A stretch of DNA of 64,000 bases, taken from contig NC_005071.1 in the NCBI RefSeq assembly GCF_000011485.1, positions 620,001-684,000 of the forward strand, given 5' to 3'. Source of the stretch: Prochlorococcus marinus str. MIT 9313 (GTDB lineage Bacteria > Cyanobacteriota > Cyanobacteriia > PCC-6307 > Cyanobiaceae). The position numbers and the translations under genes are program-made. Below, in pieces: positions 10,211-17,571 of this stretch (position 1 is the first letter of the stretch; the number at the start of each line of letters is the position of its first letter). The notes beneath the pieces are model-generated. The model saw only the letters and a program-made list of their open reading frames with translations, did no database searches and was not told where the DNA came from.

Positions 10211-10942
10211 TCATTCCAGTTGATGAGCCGATTCAAAGAGTCTCAGAGCAGAAGCTGAACCCTCAAATCGCCAATGCCAAGGCTCATAAGTCACACCCTG
10301 TGGGTTATCAAGGGGAAAGGAAAGGACAAAGTGATAACTAGCAGCATGATCCTGTAGCCAGCGGAACGCCCTCGTGGCTTCGAAGCTTTCAGACAGATTC
10401 GCTTCAGGAAGCGTCCCGTCACCAAGATCAATGGCATAGCCAGTGCTGTGTTCGGAATACCCTGGAGGTGCAGAGACCTTGGCCCGTTCGGCTGCTGTCT
10501 GGTTCCGGTCTGATTTGATATCAAAAAAGATTCGCTCTTGTAGGTCGTGAGAGCGGTAGCCACTCAACAGCCTCAAATCAACACCATCTGCTGAAGCCGC
10601 AGCACGCATGGAACTCAATGCATCAGCGGCTTCGTGATGAAGCTCAATCCCAGGCTGCATGAGAATTCGATCCTGTACTGAGGCTTCTGGATAAGGGAAA
10701 TGTCCGAGCAGACGTCCGTCAGCAGTAGGACGATCCTGGATGCCCTCAACAGGAGCTGGACCCATAAGCCCAGCAAATAGCCACGGGCCGAACAACACAG
10801 CTGTGATGGAACCTCCAAACACCATCAAACAAGCCACCAATAATCCCAATGAACCACCCCTTGCCCGTCTCTGAGGACGCGACCGACGAGCAACGGGAAT
10901 GTCATCTCGGCTGATGCGTCGAGCGTTGATTGCTCGAGCCAC
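10211..10942 (-). CDS. VanY-type D-alanyl-D-alanine carboxypeptidase (M15B)
   Basis: Zinc peptidase predicted to trim peptidoglycan stem peptides. The 243-residue product starts at a GTG, has an Arg-rich cytoplasmic stretch (about 8-29), one membrane anchor (about 31-60), and a periplasmic M15 domain. Catalytic and zinc residues are visible: Arg130 in SGYR, His165 and Asp172 in SEHSTGYAID, and Glu220 and His223 in YEPWHWRF. It may act on D,D- or L,D-linkages; the sequence alone does not decide. A second M15 enzyme lies about 5.5 kb away. Confidence 0.87.
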   Translation of the reverse strand: MARAINARRISRDDIPVARRSRPQRRARGGSLGLLVACLMVFGGSITAVLFGPWLFAGLMGPAPVEGIQDRPTADGRLLGHFPYPEASVQDRILMQPGIELHHEAADALSSMRAAASADGVDLRLLSGYRSHDLQERIFFDIKSDRNQTAAERAKVSAPPGYSEHSTGYAIDLGDGTLPEANLSESFEATRAFRWLQDHAASYHFVLSFPLDNPQGVTYEPWHWRFEGSASALRLFESAHQLE

Positions 10943-11051
10943 GAAGTTGATGCAGAGTTATATAGATCGTAAGGGGGGGCGCCAGGGGGCCCCAAAATCT
11001 CTTTCAGGGAAGTAAGTTTTACTTAAGTGATTCCGCGGAGCGGATCTGAAC

Positions 11052-12458
11052 ATGCTGCGTGTTGCCGTTGTCGGTGGTGGTCCCAGTGGATCCTGCGCCG
11101 CAGAAGTTCTTGCCAAAGCAGGTATCCAGACCTGGCTATTCGAACGCAAACTCGATAACGCCAAGCCTTGTGGTGGAGCGATTCCTCTTTGCATGGTGGA
11201 TGAATTCGACCTGCCCGAGTCGATCATCGACCGCAAGGTTCGCAACATGAGAATGATCTCTCCATCAAACCGTGAGGTGGATATCACTCTGGACAAGGTT
11301 TACAGCCCAGACGACAAGAGTGAATACATCGGCATGTGCCGCAGAGAGGTCATGGATGCCTTTATGCGAGATCGCGCCGCCAGCCTCGGAACTAACTTGA
11401 TTAATGGACTCGTTACCAAAATCGACACTGGCTCTAATCGTCAAGGTCCATACACAATCACCTATTCCGACTATTCAACTGGTAAATCCACTGGTGAAGC
11501 CAAAAGCCTCGAGGTTGACCTCATTATTGGCGCTGATGGAGCCAACAGCCGTGTAGCAACAGCCATGGATGCCGGTGACTACAACGTGGCCATTGCATTC
11601 CAAGAGCGCATCAAGCTGCCAAATGAAGAAATGGCTTACTACGAAGATCTTGCTGAAATGTATGTAGGCACTGATGTGTCACCAGACTTCTACGGTTGGG
11701 TGTTCCCCAAGTACGACCACGTTGCCGTTGGCACGGGCACCATGCAGAAAAATCAGACCTTAATAAAAAGCTTGCAAAAAGGAGTACGCGAACGGGCTAA
11801 GAAACGACTTGTTCATGGAGAAGTGATCAAAGTTGAAGCCCACCCGATTCCTGAGCATCCTCGTCCACGCAGGGTTGTTGGCCGCATGGCCCTTGTTGGA
11901 GATGCAGCGGGCTACGTCACCAAAAGCTCTGGCGAAGGCATCTACTTTGCTGCCAAAAGTGGCCGCATGTGTGCTGAACAGATCGTGGAATCGAGTCGGT
12001 CTGGTGAATTAATCCCCTCAGAAGCTGATCTCAAGAAATATCTGAAAAAATGGGATCGTAAATACGGTTCTACTTACATCGTTCTGTCAATACTCCAAGC
12101 CATCTTTTACTCGAATGACACTGCCAGAGAAGCCTTTGTCGCCATGTGCGATGACATGGATGTGCAACGCCTCACCTTTGATAGTTACCTCTACAAAAAA
12201 GTTGTTGCGATGAATCCATGGCAACAGATCAAACTCACACTGCTAACTGTGGATGCACTCGCACGGGGAATTTTCCGTAATCAAACAAGCTATAAACCTG
12301 TTCCCAGTGCTGTGCGTAGCGACGAAGAAGTGAATGCCATGCTGGAGATCAAAACCATCACCGGCGGTATCAAGGTAGACAACAACAAAGATGCCTCCAA
12401 GCAAAATTTGGCATCAGAACAAGAAGAACGTGACCCTGCTGTTTCAAACAAATCCTAA
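11052..12458 (+). CDS. chlP: Geranylgeranyl reductase
   Basis: NADPH-dependent flavoprotein that reduces the geranylgeranyl chain to phytyl for chlorophyll and tocopherol. The 468-residue product opens with the FAD dinucleotide motif VVGGGPSGSCAAEVL (6-20), followed by KPCGGAIPLCMVDEF, the second FAD motif VGDAAGYVTKSSGEGI, and the plant and cyanobacterial signature YSNDTAREAFVAMC. The C-terminus is a lysine-rich tail (NNKDASKQN) slightly longer than usual. It converges on glyS with a gap of only 17 bp. Confidence 0.95.
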   Translation: MLRVAVVGGGPSGSCAAEVLAKAGIQTWLFERKLDNAKPCGGAIPLCMVDEFDLPESIIDRKVRNMRMISPSNREVDITLDKVYSPDDKSEYIGMCRREVMDAFMRDRAASLGTNLINGLVTKIDTGSNRQGPYTITYSDYSTGKSTGEAKSLEVDLIIGADGANSRVATAMDAGDYNVAIAFQERIKLPNEEMAYYEDLAEMYVGTDVSPDFYGWVFPKYDHVAVGTGTMQKNQTLIKSLQKGVRERAKKRLVHGEVIKVEAHPIPEHPRPRRVVGRMALVGDAAGYVTKSSGEGIYFAAKSGRMCAEQIVESSRSGELIPSEADLKKYLKKWDRKYGSTYIVLSILQAIFYSNDTAREAFVAMCDDMDVQRLTFDSYLYKKVVAMNPWQQIKLTLLTVDALARGIFRNQTSYKPVPSAVRSDEEVNAMLEIKTITGGIKVDNNKDASKQNLASEQEERDPAVSNKS

Positions 12459-12475
12459 GCCTGAAATAACCACTT

Positions 12476-14641
12476 TTAGCCGCTGATTTGGCTGAAATCG
12501 GCCAGCACACCAGCTTGGTTGCGCAAAAGGCTAAGCAGATTGAGACGGTTTGCGCGTACAGCGAGATCTTCACTCATGACCATCACACTCTGATCACCAT
12601 CAAAAAAAGCTGCGAGAGCTTCCGAGCCAGCAATCAGGCCATCTGCTAAATGGCGGTAGCGTTCACTTGAGGAATCCTTGGTGATTGGTTCAAGAGCATT
12701 GAGCACTTTCAACATCTCCAACTCACTAGGCTTTTCAAACAAACCAGGATCAACGACCTCAGCCGCACTCAGTACGGTTGCTGGTAGGTCCCCTTTCTCT
12801 GCTAAGCGTGCTGCTCTGGTAACAACAGCCTGAACCGCCAGCAACTTACCCGTGCGGCGCATCCTCACGAGCAGATCCACTCGCAGTCGCGCATCTGCAG
12901 GGTCAGAAAGAAGACGATCGATCAAAACTGTTTCGCCAGCAACCGCTTGGGCCAGATCAATATCGGTTCCTGCCTCCTCCAGCAGGCTGAGCATCCGCTG
13001 GCGAAGAAACTCACCAAGCTCTGCCGCCAAGGCGGATGGTGTGACATTGAGATGCGGTAGGAGCTTGCTCCAATGGTTCGTCGCTCGTTGCAATAAGGCG
13101 AGCAGATTCAGTCGCCAACCCTTCGACCAAAGGATTTGCAAAAGACCGTTGCCGGCCCTGCGCAAGGCATAGGGGTCTGAGGAGCCACTAGGACGGTCAC
13201 CCTTGGCATAGATGCTGAGCAGCAATTCCAGGCGATCGGCCAGGGCAAGCACTGCTCCCGACTCTGACTCGGGCAAAGCATCCCCTGCCCCACGTGGCAG
13301 GTAATGCTCCAAAACGGCAAGGGCTACTTCTCGAGGCTCTCCTTCCGCTAACAAATATTTCGCTCCCATCACGCCCTGTAGCTCTGGAAATTCGCCCACC
13401 ATCTGACTAACCAGATCGTGTTTACAGAGATGGACGGCTCGACGCACTTGTACAGAAATTTCAGCAGAAAGATCCAGCAGCTCAACAAGCACATCAGTGA
13501 GCCATTCCATGCGCTCAACTCGATCGAGCAGAGAACCAAGGCCCTCGGCAAAGGTCACATGCGCTAGCTTTTTGCGCCGCTCGATGCTGGCTAAAGAGCG
13601 ATCGGCTTCGACAAAGAATTCTGCATCAGCCAGCCTGGCTTTGAGCACCCGCTCATTGCCTCGTCTTACAGGATCGCTTGCCTTCGCGAGCCCATTGCTG
13701 ATGCAAAGGAATCTGGGCAGAAGACTGCTCTTGGCATCGAGAGCAAGAGGGTCATTGACAGCATCAAGACGGTAAAGGGGCACATAGCGCTGATGCACTC
13801 TCATTACGGTGCTGAGCACTTCAGCGGGTAGATCTAGATATGACTTGGCGAAGGTTCCCTCTAAAAGCAGAGGTGCTTCCACTAGGTCGGTGAGCTCTTC
13901 GAAAAGATCATCAGGACAATTAGGGCATGCTTCAAGACCAGCAGCAGCCGTATCAATTGCATGACGGATCAAGGTGCCACGTTTTTGCCGATCGACCTCT
14001 ACACCAACCTTGGCGAGGGTTTGTACGTAACTTTCTGCAGAAGGAATGATGACAGCTTGATCGTGAAGTCGATGGCCTCGACTCAGGTTCGCTGCACAAA
14101 TCTCTGGGTCGCTGCCGTCAAGGCAAACAGGGATGATCTGCTCATCGAGCAGGGCCACAAGCCAACGAATCGGACGAGAGAAACGCCTTTCACCTTCGCC
14201 CCAGCGCATGAAACGTCGGCCTTGAAGGCTACCTATCCACTCAGGGATCTGGTCTGTTAGTAGTTCCATTGCAGAACGCCCATGCTCAAGCACGGTTGCA
14301 AACACAAAAGGTCCCTTCGGGGTCTCCCGAATCTCGAGATCCTCTGCTTTCAGCCCACAGCGTTTGGCAAAGCCAGCGGCTGCCTGGGTTGGCACACCAT
14401 TTTTGAAAGCTTGGCCAGCCGGTGGACCCTTGCGTACTTCTTCTAGATCAGCAGTAGCGCTGGCCAAGTTTTCAACCAGCACGACAAGTCGCCTTGGCGT
14501 ACTCGTGCATTGGAGCATGCCGTAGCTAAGACGTAGACCTTGCAAGTCACGACTTACCATCTGCTCCAGTTGGGGTAAGGCAAGCCGGGCAAAATCAGCT
14601 GGCAGCTCCTCAGTCCCAATCTCCACTAGAAGGGTCGACAC
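12476..14641 (-). CDS. glyS: Glycyl-tRNA synthetase beta subunit
   Basis: Beta subunit of the bacterial heterotetrameric glycyl-tRNA synthetase, carrying tRNA-binding parts. I prefer the GTG at 14639-14641 because it gives the family N-terminus STLLVEIGTEELPA with nothing extra; a TTG four codons upstream is the alternative. The product is 721 residues, in the normal range. Recognisable segments include GRRFMRWGEGERRFSRPIRW, the HD-like region and a helical DALR-type C-terminus with VMVMSEDLAVRANRLNLL. The alpha subunit gene glyQ is not in this window. Confidence 0.95.
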   Translation of the reverse strand: MSTLLVEIGTEELPADFARLALPQLEQMVSRDLQGLRLSYGMLQCTSTPRRLVVLVENLASATADLEEVRKGPPAGQAFKNGVPTQAAAGFAKRCGLKAEDLEIRETPKGPFVFATVLEHGRSAMELLTDQIPEWIGSLQGRRFMRWGEGERRFSRPIRWLVALLDEQIIPVCLDGSDPEICAANLSRGHRLHDQAVIIPSAESYVQTLAKVGVEVDRQKRGTLIRHAIDTAAAGLEACPNCPDDLFEELTDLVEAPLLLEGTFAKSYLDLPAEVLSTVMRVHQRYVPLYRLDAVNDPLALDAKSSLLPRFLCISNGLAKASDPVRRGNERVLKARLADAEFFVEADRSLASIERRKKLAHVTFAEGLGSLLDRVERMEWLTDVLVELLDLSAEISVQVRRAVHLCKHDLVSQMVGEFPELQGVMGAKYLLAEGEPREVALAVLEHYLPRGAGDALPESESGAVLALADRLELLLSIYAKGDRPSGSSDPYALRRAGNGLLQILWSKGWRLNLLALLQRATNHWSKLLPHLNVTPSALAAELGEFLRQRMLSLLEEAGTDIDLAQAVAGETVLIDRLLSDPADARLRVDLLVRMRRTGKLLAVQAVVTRAARLAEKGDLPATVLSAAEVVDPGLFEKPSELEMLKVLNALEPITKDSSSERYRHLADGLIAGSEALAAFFDGDQSVMVMSEDLAVRANRLNLLSLLRNQAGVLADFSQISG

Positions 14642-14737
14642 GGAGGCGAGCAATCAAGACCGCCCAACTGTATTGAAGGGAGCAGCTCAACAGGTCGTGT
14701 GCATTTCGCTACGGTGTATTAGGAAAATTTTGACGCC

Positions 14738-16534
14738 GTGACCGAAGGGCAGACAACATCTGGCCAAGCGGCAGATCTCAAGTTCGCAGCTTGTCTCGCC
14801 AGTGGAGCAGAGCAGAGCAAATTTGAACAATTCAAGGCTGACAGCTGCTACTTACTAGACCCCCTGGCTGCTGAACTTGAGAACAGCAGTGATCACTTCA
14901 GCAACGACGCCGTACAGCTGCTCAAATTCCACGGAAGCTATCAACAGGACAACCGAGATAACCGCCAGAAAGGTGCGGGTAAGGACTGGCAAATGATGCT
15001 GCGTCTGCGCAGCCCTGGCGGACGTATTCCACCAGCATTGTTTTTAGCCTTAGATGATCTGTCCAATCGCCTTGGCAATGGGAGCCTGCGGGCCACTACC
15101 CGCCAGGCGTTCCAGATTCATGGGGTCCGCAAGGAGGACCTGCGGGAAGTTATCAGCACAATCATCCGATCAATGGGATCAACCCTGGCGGCTTGTGGTG
15201 ATATCACTCGCAACGTTATGGCACCAGCAGCTCCCTATGAGAAAGGTGGTTATCCAGCTGCCCGACAACTTGCCAATGAAATCGCCGATGTTCTCAGCCC
15301 AACGGCAGCGGAGGGGTCCTATCTGGACCTATGGGTGAATGGAAATGCGACCTACCGCATCCGCCCCTCCAGGCGAGTGAAAAAAGTTCGTACCCGCCAG
15401 CATCAGGGCAACGTCTTCAGTGGAGATGCCAAGGAACCTCTCTATGGCACGACCTACTTGCCGCGCAAATTTAAGTGCGCCGTCACCGTGCCAGGCGATA
15501 ACTCAGTTGATTTACTTACCAATGACATCGGTCTAGTTGTCTTTACTGCTGCAAACGGTGAAATCAAGGGTTGCAATGTCTATGTGGGTGGCGGCATGGG
15601 TCGAACCCACAACAATGAACAGACATTCGCCCGCACAGCTGATCCTCTTGGCTATGTGGCTGCAGAGCATGTATTGGATTTGGTGCAGTCGATTTTGGCC
15701 TTGCAACGCGACTACGGAGACCGAAAGACAAGGCGTCATGCCCGCATGAAATATCTTCTCAATGATCATGGGATCAGCTGGTTTAAACAGGAACTCAAGA
15801 GCAAATACTTCCTTCATCCAATCAAAGCGTTAAGGCCTGAACCAAAGAGCAAACTTGAGGACTATCTGGGCTGGCATCAGCAAAGCGTTGGCCAATGGTT
15901 TGTTGGTTTGCCACTGCTCTCTGGTCGCTTGGAAGGAGATCTAAAGAAAGGACTCCGCCAACTGGTAGAGACCTTTCAACTTGAAATTCGGCTAACACCG
16001 AATCAGGATCTATTGCTCTGCAATATCGGGACGTCACAACGATCTAGTGTGCGCAAAGGTCTAGCCGCTCTAGGCATCCGCGCCCCAGAGGCTCCTGCGA
16101 TGCTGGCACGGCATGCAATGGCTTGCCCTGCGTTGCCCTTATGTGGTCTGGCGGTAACCGAAGCAGAGAGAACGCTGCCTGCCTTGCTTGAGCGAATTGA
16201 TGCTCAGCTGCGACGTCTTGAAATTACTAAATCAATCCTGATCCGCATGACAGGTTGTCCTAATGGATGCGCTCGGCCCTATATGGCTGAGCTTGCTCTA
16301 GTGGGAAGTGGTGTCGATCAATATCAACTCTGGCTGGGAGGCACCCCAAATCTGCAACGTCTTGCCAAACCCTATTTACAGCGGATGCCCCTCGATCAAC
16401 TCGAGAGCACGCTTGAGCCCCTATTGCTGAGCTGGAAGCAAGCTGGTGGTCGACGCAGCCTCGGAGATCATGTCAACAAACTTGGCGATCAAGCCGTCCT
16501 TGGTTTGCTGTCTGGTAATGGACAGGCTCCATAG
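14738..16534 (+). CDS. sir: Ferredoxin-sulfite reductase
   Basis: Reduces sulfite to sulfide with six electrons from ferredoxin, using siroheme coupled to a 4Fe-4S cluster. The start is GTG at 14738. Cluster cysteines are Cys463 and Cys469 (CPALPLC) and Cys507 and Cys511 (TGCPNGC), a CX5C/CX3C arrangement. The two nitrite/sulfite reductase half-domains are recognisable (RATTRQAFQIHG and TRNVMAPAAPY). At 598 residues it fits sulfite rather than ferredoxin-nitrite reductase, although the two families are related. Its 3' end overlaps the convergent VanX-type gene by 46 bp. Confidence 0.9.
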   Translation: MTEGQTTSGQAADLKFAACLASGAEQSKFEQFKADSCYLLDPLAAELENSSDHFSNDAVQLLKFHGSYQQDNRDNRQKGAGKDWQMMLRLRSPGGRIPPALFLALDDLSNRLGNGSLRATTRQAFQIHGVRKEDLREVISTIIRSMGSTLAACGDITRNVMAPAAPYEKGGYPAARQLANEIADVLSPTAAEGSYLDLWVNGNATYRIRPSRRVKKVRTRQHQGNVFSGDAKEPLYGTTYLPRKFKCAVTVPGDNSVDLLTNDIGLVVFTAANGEIKGCNVYVGGGMGRTHNNEQTFARTADPLGYVAAEHVLDLVQSILALQRDYGDRKTRRHARMKYLLNDHGISWFKQELKSKYFLHPIKALRPEPKSKLEDYLGWHQQSVGQWFVGLPLLSGRLEGDLKKGLRQLVETFQLEIRLTPNQDLLLCNIGTSQRSSVRKGLAALGIRAPEAPAMLARHAMACPALPLCGLAVTEAERTLPALLERIDAQLRRLEITKSILIRMTGCPNGCARPYMAELALVGSGVDQYQLWLGGTPNLQRLAKPYLQRMPLDQLESTLEPLLLSWKQAGGRRSLGDHVNKLGDQAVLGLLSGNGQAP

Positions 16535-17253
16535 ATTGCTTCTGCGACACCCGTTCTCCACGCCCAGAGTTGATCTCCATAGCTGAAATGCCACCATTCA
16601 TTCGGGTGCTGAGAAAACCCAGCTTTACCCATGGCCTCTGCTAAAGATTGGCGCCTGTGGTGCCAGAGGTAAGCCTCTGATTGAGGTTGATCGAGCGCAG
16701 CTTCGCGGTAGTGATCCGGTTCTGAAATGTTGCCAATAGCATCGATCTCGCCACCCATATTCAGAGCTGTTCCGTGGCAATCAGCAAGGGTGAGATCCAC
16801 GGCAGCTCCAGTGCTATGAGGAGGTGGAGTACAAGGATCGAGGCTGGGCGGAGCCCAAAACCTGCCAACATCATCAATGACCCTTTGCAGCTCCTCGGCC
16901 TGACTAAGGTCGTCGCGCTTCAGTTTGCGTTTGCGGCACTCCTTAGCGATGGCATGTTCGACCATAAAAGCTTGAACAGGAATCGGTCGCCAGGCATCAA
17001 AAATGGCAAGACAAAGTTCTGGATGCTCTTGCTGCAGCTCATCTTGAGCCCTCAGCAGCCGATCAATCACACCCTGACGCAGCCGAAAGGGATCAGCATC
17101 TACACCATAGGGGGCACCTAAGGATGCATAGGGATGTGGCTCCAATCGGGGCAACGAAAGAGGTATTTGATTAAGGGATTCCCCGCAATCACGAATGGGC
17201 CAATCACTCCAAGGGCGCAGCCGGAAAAAAGTTCGCGCCGACAACATTTCCAC
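16489..17253 (-). CDS. VanX/DdpX-type D-Ala-D-Ala dipeptidase (M15D)
   Basis: Predicted zinc dipeptidase. The 254-residue product has the M15D residues: Arg89 in DAWRP, His146 and Asp153 in HSTGAAVDL, and Glu219 and His222 in EWWHFSYG. No signal peptide is visible, so a cytoplasmic role such as recycling of cell-wall D-Ala-D-Ala is more likely than vancomycin resistance, and no vanH/vanA genes are present. The frame starts at GTG 17253; an ATG two codons later is an equally good start. Confidence 0.87.
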   Translation of the reverse strand: MEMLSARTFFRLRPWSDWPIRDCGESLNQIPLSLPRLEPHPYASLGAPYGVDADPFRLRQGVIDRLLRAQDELQQEHPELCLAIFDAWRPIPVQAFMVEHAIAKECRKRKLKRDDLSQAEELQRVIDDVGRFWAPPSLDPCTPPPHSTGAAVDLTLADCHGTALNMGGEIDAIGNISEPDHYREAALDQPQSEAYLWHHRRQSLAEAMGKAGFSQHPNEWWHFSYGDQLWAWRTGVAEAIYGACPLPDSKPRTA

Positions 17254-17571
17254 AGCGACAACCTAGTTTTCCACAAAGCAAATCTCGTTGATGCTCCGAG
17301 ATTGGAAATTGGTACAGCGAACGAACATCAAGCAAGTAAAACCTTGACAAACAGTTGAAAATCAAACAATCAAAAAAATTATTGCCAGCTATTCAGTGAG
17401 ATCGCCTTCAGCACAGTGCCTTTGCGGCACTAGCCCCAAAAATTAGGCACTAACGACAATGACTGCAGCAGAAGCTAGGCCGGCAACCGATGTAGCAGAA
17501 AGCACATCGACTCGTGATTTCTGAGTATTAAGACTCAAACGAGTCTCAAGTGTGTGGAAAAATCAATGGAC
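17254..17571. other. 318-bp gap with DnaA-box-like sites and small hairpins
   Basis: No coding capacity seen. Two perfect copies of the cyanobacterial-type DnaA box TTTTCCACA lie at 17267-17275 (plus) and 17553-17561 (minus), with a one-mismatch copy ATTTCCACA at 17246-17254. Two small hairpins are present: AGTGCC/GGCACT (17415-17431) and AGACTC/GAGTCT (17531-17546). The latter is 25 bp past the recG stop and may help end its transcript. dnaN and dnaA are not in this window. Confidence 0.5.

Noticed and set aside
16489-17253. Vancomycin resistance locus
   Set aside because: Only a VanX-type dipeptidase is present; there is no VanH or D-Ala-D-Lac ligase, and such dipeptidases are common in non-resistant bacteria.
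17415-17431. Terminator between the VanX-type gene and recG
   Set aside because: The AGTGCC/GGCACT hairpin is perfect but has no T-run on either strand and lies too far from the recG end.
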